Assembly: GCA_002359185.1 (NCBI GenBank)
Contig: DEML01000027.1
Coordinates: 57,234-110,764 of the forward strand
Source: Planctomycetaceae bacterium UBA2671
Lineage (GTDB): Bacteria; Planctomycetota; Planctomycetia; Planctomycetales; Planctomycetaceae
Direction: 5' to 3'
DNA length: 53,531 bases
Each line of letters opens with the position of its first letter. Position 1 is the first letter of the stretch. A program made the position numbers and the translations under genes. Under the pieces are notes generated by a model that had not been told where the DNA came from, ran no database searches, and worked only from the letters and a program-made list of their open reading frames with translations. Shown piece after piece: positions 1-9,259 of this stretch.

Positions 1-2555
1 CGTAAGAGCACGATCGCTTCGATGGTGAATTCTTCGGTGTCATTGAGCAGTTCGGATTGCATGGTCGGCAGAGGAGTTTTGGGAGTTCCGTTCAGGTCGA
101 TTGCCATGCCCGATCTCGCGGGCATTTCTGCGTAAGTTCCCTCATCGGATTTTGCAGAATCGTTCAGGTCCTCGACGGTCATTTCCAGAAACGCGAGCGC
201 CTGTTCGGTTTCTTCTGGTTTAGGGGAACGTTTTAAGACACGTTGATAAAGTTCTTCAATGGCTGCCTGAGAATTTCCAGGCGATTCATTTCGAGCCGCT
301 TTTGCGAGAACACTAGCCCGTTCCAGAATCCAGGAGCCGTTCATCATCATGAGAGCTTGAGTCGATGTTGTCGTGCGATTTCTTTCCGAGGTGCTGGAAG
401 TCCCGCGCGGGGCATCAAAGGCTCCGAAGAAAGGATCCTGTTGATTGCGGATGACCTTTGTGTAAATGGACCGCTGGCTGGAATTTCCAGAGACTGAAGG
501 GCCGCCCATTTTAGAGGAAAGTTCGCCTGTTGCAGCCAGAATGGAATCTCGGAATTCATCGGCATTCAAGCGGAAGCGGTTCGCACGCCAGAGCAGTGAA
601 TTTTGCGGATCGATCAGCAACGCTCTGCTGGAAGCGACGGCATTGTCATCGAGACTACTCGATTGCTGGTAAGTGGCCGAGAGTAGCATTTTGCGATGCA
701 TCGGCTTCATCTTCCAGCCTGATTCTACAAATTCGATGGCCAGTTTATCGAGTAGCTGGGGATGTGTCGGTGGTTCGCCAAGGGTGCCGAAGTCACTGGG
801 GGATGGAGCCAAGCCTTTGCCGAAGTGATGTTGCCAGAGGCGGTTGACCATCACACGAGCCGTGAGAGGATGCGTCGGTTGTGTCAACCAGGTTGCCAAT
901 GCGGAACGACGGCCCGTTGAATGATCGGTGACAGAAGGCAGAATCTCCTGAGTTCGTGTCGAAAGAACTTCAATGAATTCCGGCTCGATGGTCTTGGTTT
1001 CCAGACGAGTTTTCATATAAGTCGGTGGAGCAGATTGACTGACATCGGCAACGGTTGGACCTGTCGGAAGTGGTTTCGGTTTGAGGGAATCGAACTTGGC
1101 CAGTTCTTCCTGCAGGGCCTGCCAGTTCTCCAGCTTTTCATCCTTCAATTTCGATTTTAGTTTGTCATGTTCCCGGATGACCTGACGATAAGCCAACTCA
1201 GCGAGCTGATGCTCGAGTGGTTCCCGTTCTTCAATGGGTTTGCGCATCATCACCTGGATATCTTCTGGAAACTTATTGATGGCAGAGTTCGCCAGAGAGG
1301 TGAGAATGGGAGCTTCTATCTGGCTGATCTTCTCGCGAATTTCGTAAGTCGCGGATTCCCATTTTTGGAGCTGGGCATCATAAGCTGCTTTTTCTTCAGG
1401 GGTTGCCAGTGGTGTATCGTCCGTCCATAAAACAGGAGCCATGAAGGCCTGCAGCGCGAAATAGTCTTTTTGCAGAATCGGGTCGAACTTGTGATTGTGA
1501 CAGCGGGCACAGCCCATCCCCAAACCCAGGAAGACATCACTGGTGACATCGGTCATCTCGTTGAGAATATCCTGCCAGTGGGTGCGCACATCCCGCTGGT
1601 TGTATTCGTAGACGCCGAGGCGTAGAAACGAAGTGGCGATCAGGGCATCAGGATTTTCGGGGTAGAGTTCATCGCCAGCGATTTGCTCGTGCACGAACAG
1701 ATCGTAAGGTTTGTCTTCGTTAAAAGAGCGGATGACATAATCGCGATACTTCCAGGCTTGAGGCCGGTAGGCATCCTGACGATAACCATCCGATTCGGCA
1801 TAGCGAACCAGATCGAGCCATTGTCGGGCCCAATGTTCGCCAAATCGGGGATCTGCCAGTAACTGGTCGACTAAATTTTCATACGCCTGTGGTGATTGAT
1901 TGTTGACAAATTTTTCAATCTCGTCAGCAGTGGGAGGTAAGCCGATGGTGTCGAAATAGACACGACGAATCAGTTCCCGTTTGGAAGCAGGGGAAGAGGG
2001 TTGCAGGTCATTTTCTTCGAGTTTATTCAGAATATAGTGATCAATCTCATTGTTACACCAGTCGTTATTCTTCGTTTCTGGTGGTGTGGAATTCTCTGCA
2101 GGCACAAACGCCCAGTAATTGCGGTCCTCTTCGGTGATCGTTCCGCTTTTGGTCAGAGTGACATCTTCTGAATCATCCGGCCAGACGGCTCCGTTGGCGA
2201 TCCACTGTTCAATCAGTTTGATCTTGTCAGCCGGGAGTTGTTCGTCGGGGGGCATCTCGTAAGATTCATAGCGAACCGCTTCAAGCAGAAGACTTTCGTC
2301 GGGCTTGTGCGGGATAACGGGGGGGCCGGATTCTCCACCGACAGAAAGAGCGCCCTGCTTGACATCGAGACGCAGTTCTCCTTTTTGAGTGTCGGGACCG
2401 TGGCAGGAAATGCAGTGCTCGACAAGTAAGGGGCGAATGTGCGTTTCGAAAAATTTCACCTGTTCAGCTGGTAACGTTTCCTCGCTGGCAGAGGATATTG
2501 CTGCGGAGCTCAAAACAGAGAACAGAATTAGAAAATATTTGAACATATTAGGCAT
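1..2555 (-). CDS. PSCyt1/DUF1549/DUF1553 (PSD1) cytochrome-type secreted protein, 3' end outside window
   Basis: Partial gene: the reading frame is open from ATG at 2553-2555 (second ATG at 2544-2546) to the window edge. The N-terminus is a signal peptide. A PSCyt1 domain follows, with the heme c motif CISCHG and, later in the domain, the sequence YEMPPDEQLPADKIKLIEQW. Next come the DUF1549 region (LPPTADEIEKFV, RFGEHWARQWLDLVRYAESD), a second CxxCH (CARCHNHKFDP) and the DUF1553 region (HPLTARVMVNRLWQHHFGKG, SDFGTLGEPPTHPQLLD). The last visible residues (EEFTIEAIVLL) look like the start of a LamG-type C-terminal domain. This multidomain family is greatly expanded in planctomycetes. It is exported and probably binds heme; the substrate is unknown, though polysaccharide use is often inferred. 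The organisation is clear, the function is not. Confidence 0.93.
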   Translation of the reverse strand, partial: MPNMFKYFLILFSVLSSAAISSASEETLPAEQVKFFETHIRPLLVEHCISCHGPDTQKGELRLDVKQGALSVGGESGPPVIPHKPDESLLLEAVRYESYEMPPDEQLPADKIKLIEQWIANGAVWPDDSEDVTLTKSGTITEEDRNYWAFVPAENSTPPETKNNDWCNNEIDHYILNKLEENDLQPSSPASKRELIRRVYFDTIGLPPTADEIEKFVNNQSPQAYENLVDQLLADPRFGEHWARQWLDLVRYAESDGYRQDAYRPQAWKYRDYVIRSFNEDKPYDLFVHEQIAGDELYPENPDALIATSFLRLGVYEYNQRDVRTHWQDILNEMTDVTSDVFLGLGMGCARCHNHKFDPILQKDYFALQAFMAPVLWTDDTPLATPEEKAAYDAQLQKWESATYEIREKISQIEAPILTSLANSAINKFPEDIQVMMRKPIEEREPLEHQLAELAYRQVIREHDKLKSKLKDEKLENWQALQEELAKFDSLKPKPLPTGPTVADVSQSAPPTYMKTRLETKTIEPEFIEVLSTRTQEILPSVTDHSTGRRSALATWLTQPTHPLTARVMVNRLWQHHFGKGLAPSPSDFGTLGEPPTHPQLLDKLAIEFVESGWKMKPMHRKMLLSATYQQSSSLDDNAVASSRALLIDPQNSLLWRANRFRLNADEFRDSILAATGELSSKMGGPSVSGNSSQRSIYTKVIRNQQDPFFGAFDAPRGTSSTSERNRTTTSTQALMMMNGSWILERASVLAKAARNESPGNSQAAIEELYQRVLKRSPKPEETEQALAFLEMTVEDLNDSAKSDEGTYAEMPARSGMAIDLNGTPKTPLPTMQSELLNDTEEFTIEAIVLL

Positions 2556-2869
2556 AGGTGGCCCTGGAAAGTATTGAGGAAGGTGTATCTGAGGGCTCGA
2601 TTTCCTGTTCAGTGGAGTGAACAAGTAAAATTTCCGGAAGAAATGAAATCGAAGAGTGTTTATGCCATTGTTTCAGAATCCAGTGCTGAACACAAGATAA
2701 TCTGGCTGCGAGACCTGTTTTTTGTAGGGATCGATAATCCAGTTGTTCAGTTCTTTTCATTTCTCTGCCAACGCGCTATGCTTACCGAGTCAGTGCTTTT
2801 TTATGACTCATAGAACTGGAGCCGATCATTTTTTCAGTTTATCTTTCGGAGTTTGATCACCTGCAGACT

Positions 2870-3202
2870 TTGCGCGACCGAGTCGAGTTGGTGCTGAAGT
2901 CGCTTCCGGAAGAAGTTCAGATCGACTTTCTCGAAGATTCCCGCTTTCGGATCGCTCTTGAAAATTACGAACCCGGTAAGGGCTGGTCGATTTTCATGGA
3001 ATCTCCCGGTCCGGTTGGTTCGGGCAGTCGTTGTGTGGTTTTGCGGCCCAAGCTGGACAATTTATCCCACGAATTTGCCTGTTATGTGATTGCTCATGAG
3101 TTTGCCCACGCCTTTTTACGTAATGGAGGCTGGGGCGAAATTACGGATGAAGAACAGGCGGCTGACGCTCTGGCGGCTCACTGGGGATATCCAAGGCCGT
3201 AA
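2870..3202 (+). CDS. small HEFAH metallopeptidase-like protein
   Basis: Protein of about 110 residues with a zinc-peptidase helix (AHEFAHAF, near residue 77) and, about 20 residues later, an acidic helix (TDEEQAADALAAHWGY). This HExxH...E-x-x-A-D spacing recalls the ImmA/IrrE (M78) fold, where the downstream glutamate is the third metal ligand. There is no helix-turn-helix, signal peptide or membrane segment, so it looks like a stand-alone cytoplasmic mini-domain. The start is uncertain: TTG at 2870 is used here. The frame is open back to 2807, and a GGAG at 2848-2851 is better spaced for CTG at 2861. It converges on the next gene with a 6-bp gap. The family call is by motif only. Confidence 0.65.
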   Translation: MRDRVELVLKSLPEEVQIDFLEDSRFRIALENYEPGKGWSIFMESPGPVGSGSRCVVLRPKLDNLSHEFACYVIAHEFAHAFLRNGGWGEITDEEQAADALAAHWGYPRP

Positions 3203-3208
3203 TTATCC

Positions 3209-3841
3209 TTAAGGTCTCTCTTTAGGAAGTGAGCGAAAATCTTGCCGATCCGGGCTGTTGATATCTTCAAAGCACCATTGTTCATCCACCCATTCGAGCA
3301 TCACGACATAAGACTCCGATTTGGTAGCTCCAAATTCGACAGCTGCTGTGTCTGCTCCGCGATATCGCACGGTGAGTGGTTCAGTGGTTTTCCATTGGGA
3401 GACCGCTTCCCAACGCCAGCCGGAGGTGATCGATTTGTAGCGTGGATGTAACTGACCGAACTCCGCTAATGCAGCAAAGATTTCCTGATTGCCAGGTGTA
3501 CTCAGTGCAGAAAGCGATTGAAAATCCTTCTGCTTGTAGGCTTTCAGGCAGGCTAATGTGACATTTTTGGCATCCCGGCGATCAAGTTTTTCTAAAGATC
3601 CTGACTTCTCTTTTTCAGGAGATTTCATTTTGGGAGGAGCCGGAGGTTTATCTTCCGGAACGGCTGTAGGTTCAAGTGGAATCGATGCTGGTGGCATCAC
3701 TTTGGGGGCAGACTTTTCGGGTTTATTCTGTTGTTCCAACTTAGCTTTCAGTTTACTGCCGACATTTTCCACCTGAGCATGAGCTGGGCCTACTAGAAAT
3801 CCAATGACAATCAATGAGAAAAACAGGAGTCGAGTAAGCAT
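3209..3841 (-). CDS. secreted proline/lysine-rich hypothetical protein
   Basis: 210 residues. The N-terminus is a clear signal peptide (hydrophobic core LLFFSLIVIGFLVG, cleavage after AHA). Residues about 25-80 are a Pro/Lys/Glu-rich spacer (PPAPPKMKSPEKEKSG). A globular part from about residue 85 contains LACLKAYKQKDFQSLSALS and WVDEQWCFEDINSP, a layout reminiscent of SnoaL/NTF2-like or DUF4878-type accumulation domains, but I cannot assign a family. The gene is alone on this strand; the start ATG at 3839-3841 has GGGA about 9 bases upstream. Function unknown, probably periplasmic. Confidence 0.75.
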   Translation of the reverse strand: MLTRLLFFSLIVIGFLVGPAHAQVENVGSKLKAKLEQQNKPEKSAPKVMPPASIPLEPTAVPEDKPPAPPKMKSPEKEKSGSLEKLDRRDAKNVTLACLKAYKQKDFQSLSALSTPGNQEIFAALAEFGQLHPRYKSITSGWRWEAVSQWKTTEPLTVRYRGADTAAVEFGATKSESYVVMLEWVDEQWCFEDINSPDRQDFRSLPKERP

Positions 3842-4234
<393 letters not shown>

Positions 4235-7200
4235 CTAGTTCAGTTCGATTCCGAGGAGTTGTTCCTCTTCTTCCTGGATGATGATTCGTGGTGTGACCAT
4301 CAGCATCAAGCTTTCGGTTTCACGACCCACACCCGAGTTCTTAAACAGTCGGCTGACATAAGGAATCTTGTTCAAGATCGGCACACCAGCCATGTTTCGC
4401 CCTTCTCGCAATCGTTTGACACCCCCGAGGAGGACAGTACCACCATCCGGGACACTGACGACTGTTGAGACGAAAACCTGTTCCTGAATCGGCTGCTGGA
4501 CGGTCATGGAACCACCAATCATTCCTTGCTGACCTTGCTGACCCTGCTGGCCTTGCTGACCTTGCTGGCCACCAAATCCACCCTGACCACCTTGCTGGCC
4601 TCCGATGCCTCCGATGCCGCCGAAGCCGACGTTACCGCCACCGAATCCACCCTGGCCACCTTGCTGGCCACCCTGGCCACCAAAGCCACCCTGTTGCTGG
4701 CCACCTTGCTGTTGACCACCACCCAGTCCACCGCCGCCACCGGAGAAGGTGAAGGTTTGGACGTCGGTAATGTTGGTGAAGGTTGGGAGAACAGAGAGTC
4801 GAACATAGCGTCGGTCAGCAGAGATAACAGCCAGAACTTCGAGGTTGACCCCTTCGTTGATAAACTGAATCTGAGGTTGGAAGCCGACGTTGAATACACT
4901 GACGGATGGTGTCAGGCTGATGACGAATGGTCGAGAGACCTGGTCGGCCACGGTGGCCCGCTGTCCGTTGAACAACGTCACTTTTGGTGCAAACAGGATG
5001 TTCGATCGCTCATCAGACTGAGCAGCTTGGATGAAGAAGAAGGCTTCGATATCGGACAGCACTGCGAATCCGACCTGCAGACCAACTTCTGGATTGAAGT
5101 TACCGAAGTCTGGCACTCCGACCTGGAAAGAACCTTGTCGGAAGGGAATGTCGAGGTCCTGGCTGAAGGAGTCAGGAGAGTTCATACCGACAATCGTTCC
5201 ACCAGACTGATAGTTGTCGCGGTTGACCAGGTTGAGCAGTGGGCTTTGACTGAACAGGCCTCCGCCGGTGATTCCCAGCTGTCCCTGCTGTCCTTGTTGA
5301 CCCTGTTGGCCCTGATTATTGTTATTATTATTGTTGTTGTTGTTACCGCCTCCACCATTCTGTCCGCCACCGGTGGTATCAACTGTTCCGAATGGAGGCA
5401 GTGGAACACCGTTGGAGTCGGTTTCAGGTCCACCGATGGTATCCTGAACATTGAAGTCGAAGTCGATCCCGATTCGTTCAAAGAATCGATCGGAAACCGT
5501 GATGAAGCGAACTTCAATCGTCACCTGCAGATCCTGCAGACGTCGTAATTGTTTGAGCAATTCCGCAATTTCATCGTGGACAGACTGTGTCTGACGAATA
5601 ACCAGAGAGAGTGTTGAAGCGTTCTCACGAACAACTCCGTTACCTCCAAGTTGATCCCACGATTCTGGACGAACAACACTTGTAATCAATTCAGACAGTG
5701 CATCGAAATCGGCATCGTTCTGACGTGGATCACGTCCTTTCGTACTGGTGACTCCATTCCCGTTGACCGCACCAGCCATCGCCAGTGGATCGCTGATCTG
5801 TGACATTGAGTTGCCGAATGGTTGATTCGGGTAGCTCATGTTGGAACCGCCCAGAGGAGTCGCTCCCATCACGCCGTTGTTCGGTGCAAACTGTCCAGTC
5901 AATACTGGCAGAGGCACGACCAGGTCGGCGACGTTGTAAACGATCGGTTTCAATTCCCCCTGCAATCGCAGGCTGCTGGTCACTTTCAGAACGTCGTCAT
6001 CAATGCTGTAGTCGAGTCCGTAAGGTTCGAGCAACAGATTGAAGGCTGATCGCAGTTTGATGCCATCGATATGCATCGTGACTGGAGTGTTACTGCTGGC
6101 TCCGACTTCTTCCAGACCTTGTTCGTCGGTCCAGATGTTGATGTCAGCCAGTTGTGCAATTTGACGGAAGACTTCAGAGAGTGGTTCGTTATCGAAGTGC
6201 AGAGAGATCGGTTGGCTGAGACTGTCGATAATTTCCAGTTCTTCAGGAGAACGTTCGCGGTTATCCGGTCCACCAAACTGTTTTCGCAATTTGGACATCT
6301 GAGCCCACTCTTTGGCATCGGGATAAGCGATCGAATCATTGGCAACCGGATTGATCGAAGACTGTTCGACCTGATCCAGTTGAGTCCAGAAGTTTTCTTC
6401 TTTACGATCTCTGAGATCTTCATTGGAGGCGTTTCGTCGAGCGAATTTCGCTTTCCAGACCATCAGTTCGGTGACCGGTTCACTTGGAGAAAGTTCTTTG
6501 GCTTTCTTGGCGACGATTTCCGCTTCCGGATAACGTCGTTCCCGCATCAATCGATTGAACTCTTCAGTCATGTCGGCCAGATCCTGTTCGACACGAATCT
6601 GCAGTTTTCGTTCCTGTTCAATCTGACCACGAACTTCTTCGTTTCGTTTCTGCATGGTGATCAACGGTGCTCGTTGTTCACGATACTTTTCGATTGAGCC
6701 GCGTGAGCTTCGTAATCGGGAAACCAGGGCATCGGCTTGTTCTGGTGGCAAGTTGGAAGCTGCCAGAGAGGTCATTGCCTGATCGATTAAGTCCAAAGCT
6801 TTCTGAGAATCGGTTTCACGAAGTCGTTCCGCCTGATAGATCGCATTGAAGGATTCACTGCGAAGACGATCGAATTCGACGGACTGCTGCTGACGAACCA
6901 TATTGATTCGATCCGATGGCTCATTCAGGTCGGTGTCGAGCACCTGACCATTAACCATCTTGATCTTCTCGTTATGAGACGTTGACAGATCTCGCAGCAG
7001 ATCCTGCAATTGCTGTTTCTGCTGTCCTGTTAAATCACTTTGATTTTCAAAGGCAACCAGGAATGCTTGTCGAGCAGCGGCTCGGTCGTTGTTTCGCAGA
7101 TTTGCGATTCCTTCGCGATACGCTTCCTGACCATTCACAACACCGTTGACTTCAACAGGTGGTGTTGAGTTTTCAGCCACTTCGTAGGGAGCAGGTGTCG

Positions 7201-8602
7201 CTGTCATTGCTGGAGTGGATTCCACACCAGCAATCGGATTGACATTCGTTTCCCAGGCAGTTTCTGGAACTGGAGTTACAGGAGTTTGTGCCAGCATCTG
7301 CTGTTTTTCAATCGCGTCGATTTGTGCCATGATCAAATCAGGGCGTTCATCGAAGACGTTGTAAGTCACATCGAACTGATTGGCCTGAGCCACTTTGGCA
7401 CGAGCTTGTGCGAGATTCCCGCGAGCAAGATCAGCCTTGGCTTCATTCAACAGCTTGATTGCCGTTTCACGCTGACGAGTTGAAGTCAAGTCGGCAGTCA
7501 CTGTTGGCACAGGTGCGACAACCGCTTCTGTTTTCGGTTGTGGCTGGCTGGCAATCATGCGTGTGTTGGATGCCCGTTCAATCATCGCCAGAATCTGATC
7601 AGGCTTTTTGTCGAACAGATCGTATGCCACTGGCAACTGACTGGCTTGTTTGGCCAGGTTGCGTGCATCATCAAATCGGCCTTCATGAACAGCCTGCTCT
7701 GCGGAAGTCAACAGTTGTTGAGACTGCTGTTTCGCTTGACTGTTCGGTTTTGTCTGCCAGTTTTCTGATGTTGCCGATGGCATCGTATTGTTGTTTGCAA
7801 CAGGTGCTGTCGTTTGAGTTGTGTTTGGAGTTACAGTTTGGGTCACTGCAGCAGGTTTTGGTTCGGTAATGAACGGACTGTTCTCGAAACCAGAAGCCAG
7901 CTGCTGTTGAGCTGGTGAAGTTTTCATGCGTGCGACGTCTGCCAGGATATGTTCTGGTCGTTCATCGAACGGACCAAATGTTGCCTGGAGTGCGCGAGCT
8001 TCCTGTGCCTTCTGCATGGCTGCTTCGGCATTACCGGCCTGCAAATACTCACGAGCCGTTTTTACAAGATATTGGGCGTATGCATCCCGATCTTGCGGCT
8101 GCCCGGAAGCAAGTTGCTGCTCGGAAACAGGATCGGGAGAGATCCCTTTCAGATCTGCGATCAGGTCGCTCGGCTTCAGTTCGTTTTTATTAAACGAAAT
8201 CTGAAAGCGTTTGGCGAGGTCGTGAGCCGCAGTCGCTCGTCGAAGAGCTTCGGCTGAGTCGCCTTTCTCTTTCGATTCAACGGCGAGTCGTAACTCGTTC
8301 TGGATTCGCTGGCGAATCACAGTCTGCTGAGCAATCGATTCCGATCCATCCACGGGTCGGAAGCCGTCGGTTGCTCCTGCGAAAGGATCAGCAGGCTGAG
8401 CCTTCGCATTCGGATTTGTCTCTGCGGCTGGTTGCTGCGCCCATGGGGGCAGTGCCGAAGTTTGTTGCTGGTCCTGGGCCTGGCTTAAATTAAACAGCCA
8501 CAAAGAGGCTGACGCCAGTGCTCCACAAGCCATAAGTCCTATGACCCTGGTCAATTTCAAATCCTCCTTCAAGCCAGTCGAATTCTCAGCATTCGATTTC
8601 AT
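4235..8602 (-). CDS. giant secretin (GspD/PilQ superfamily) with N-terminal repeats and Gly/Gln/Asn-rich loops
   Basis: About 1455 residues, twice a usual GspD. ATG at 8600-8602 (MKSNAENS) is preferred over an in-frame ATG at 8656: it is preceded by AAGAAG and leads into a hydrophobic signal segment ending LSQAQ. The N-terminal third carries four copies of a motif F-(D/N)-(E/K)-(R/K)-P-(D/E)-x-I (FDERPEHILADV, FDKKPDQILAMI, FDERPDLIMAQI and a diverged first copy), each after an Ala-rich helix. A coiled-coil stretch follows, then an STN/N0-like domain (SLHFDNEPLSEVFRQIAQLA). The secretin core ends with VPDGGTVLLGGVKR, AGVPILNKIPYVSRLF and LMLMVTPRII. Two low-complexity loops lie inside the core. 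It probably forms the outer-membrane channel of a type II secretion or pilus-like machine. No partner genes of such a machine are adjacent. Confidence 0.93.
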   Translation of the reverse strand: MKSNAENSTGLKEDLKLTRVIGLMACGALASASLWLFNLSQAQDQQQTSALPPWAQQPAAETNPNAKAQPADPFAGATDGFRPVDGSESIAQQTVIRQRIQNELRLAVESKEKGDSAEALRRATAAHDLAKRFQISFNKNELKPSDLIADLKGISPDPVSEQQLASGQPQDRDAYAQYLVKTAREYLQAGNAEAAMQKAQEARALQATFGPFDERPEHILADVARMKTSPAQQQLASGFENSPFITEPKPAAVTQTVTPNTTQTTAPVANNNTMPSATSENWQTKPNSQAKQQSQQLLTSAEQAVHEGRFDDARNLAKQASQLPVAYDLFDKKPDQILAMIERASNTRMIASQPQPKTEAVVAPVPTVTADLTSTRQRETAIKLLNEAKADLARGNLAQARAKVAQANQFDVTYNVFDERPDLIMAQIDAIEKQQMLAQTPVTPVPETAWETNVNPIAGVESTPAMTATPAPYEVAENSTPPVEVNGVVNGQEAYREGIANLRNNDRAAARQAFLVAFENQSDLTGQQKQQLQDLLRDLSTSHNEKIKMVNGQVLDTDLNEPSDRINMVRQQQSVEFDRLRSESFNAIYQAERLRETDSQKALDLIDQAMTSLAASNLPPEQADALVSRLRSSRGSIEKYREQRAPLITMQKRNEEVRGQIEQERKLQIRVEQDLADMTEEFNRLMRERRYPEAEIVAKKAKELSPSEPVTELMVWKAKFARRNASNEDLRDRKEENFWTQLDQVEQSSINPVANDSIAYPDAKEWAQMSKLRKQFGGPDNRERSPEELEIIDSLSQPISLHFDNEPLSEVFRQIAQLADINIWTDEQGLEEVGASSNTPVTMHIDGIKLRSAFNLLLEPYGLDYSIDDDVLKVTSSLRLQGELKPIVYNVADLVVPLPVLTGQFAPNNGVMGATPLGGSNMSYPNQPFGNSMSQISDPLAMAGAVNGNGVTSTKGRDPRQNDADFDALSELITSVVRPESWDQLGGNGVVRENASTLSLVIRQTQSVHDEIAELLKQLRRLQDLQVTIEVRFITVSDRFFERIGIDFDFNVQDTIGGPETDSNGVPLPPFGTVDTTGGGQNGGGGNNNNNNNNNNQGQQGQQGQQGQLGITGGGLFSQSPLLNLVNRDNYQSGGTIVGMNSPDSFSQDLDIPFRQGSFQVGVPDFGNFNPEVGLQVGFAVLSDIEAFFFIQAAQSDERSNILFAPKVTLFNGQRATVADQVSRPFVISLTPSVSVFNVGFQPQIQFINEGVNLEVLAVISADRRYVRLSVLPTFTNITDVQTFTFSGGGGGLGGGQQQGGQQQGGFGGQGGQQGGQGGFGGGNVGFGGIGGIGGQQGGQGGFGGQQGQQGQQGQQGQQGMIGGSMTVQQPIQEQVFVSTVVSVPDGGTVLLGGVKRLREGRNMAGVPILNKIPYVSRLFKNSGVGRETESLMLMVTPRIIIQEEEEQLLGIELN

Positions 8603-8656
8603 GATGATCTTCTTGCGAAGTGGGGTCGATGGGGTGAGTGCAGCCGGTTGTGTCAA

Positions 8657-9140
8657 ACGACATGTCGCTGGATACGGTCATCCAACTGCATAACAAAAAT
8701 AGATGCGCCTTGCCGCGAATTCCGGACGGAAAACGCGTCGAGACAAAGGGAAGTGATTTGGTTTCGATAGGAACTATCGAGTGATGTATCCGATCGGTTT
8801 GTCAGAGGTCAAGTCGCCTTGAGAGCTCTGCTTTTTCGATCAACATTTTGGTGTTTTTACAAAGGACGTGTGGCTGAGTAGCCGTTCGAATTGAAATTCA
8901 ATTCTTGTATGAATGGGAGTGACAATCTTGAATCTGGATGAAACAGAATGTCATCTCGTTTTCGATAGGATTAATGAGGTCTGTATCTTAGTTATCGTAT
9001 CTCTCTTCATGGATATTGACTCCAATTGAAAAGATTGAGGCAAAATTAACAATAAATGAAAATTCGATTTCTTCTCTCGACAGGATCCGTCACAAATTAT
9101 CTGATCGTTAAAGTCGTTTCGATTGGCTAGTGTCGAGAGA
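8657..9140. other. long leader/promoter region upstream of the secretin gene
   Basis: Nearly 500 bases without a plausible gene, AT-rich towards 8830-9120. It presumably holds the secretin promoter and leader. A small perfect hairpin, CGATAG-GAA-CTATCG, lies at 8765-8779. I see no other recognisable element until the repeat unit at 9141. Confidence 0.4.
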
Positions 9141-9254
9141 CCAGTGGTGAGTGGTAGGTCAGGCTGTGCCTGACATGATTAACAAGTGACATCTGTGATT
9201 GTCAGGCAATGCCTGACCGACTGCTTTCTCTGGCCTCTGGCCACTCAACACTGG
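9141..9254. repeat. REPIN-like inverted pair of short palindromes (GTCAGGC family), nested in an outer inverted repeat
   Basis: Two palindromes with 7-bp stems and 3-base loops (GTCAGGC-TGT-GCCTGAC, GTCAGGC-AAT-GCCTGAC) lie in inverted orientation at 9154-9174 and 9201-9221. The left copy is headed by GTAG, the right copy on the other strand by GTCG. They are enclosed by a further 14-base inverted repeat (9141-9154 and 9241-9254, one mismatch). The left arm is identical to that of the pair at 32381, and both pairs span exactly 68 bases. Confidence 0.8.
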
Positions 9255-9259
9255 CCACT

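Noticed and set aside
4526..5548. 340-codon open frame on the plus strand
   Set aside because: It lies opposite the Gly/Gln-rich part of the secretin; its Leu/Thr/Ala repeats are the complement of that low-complexity DNA.
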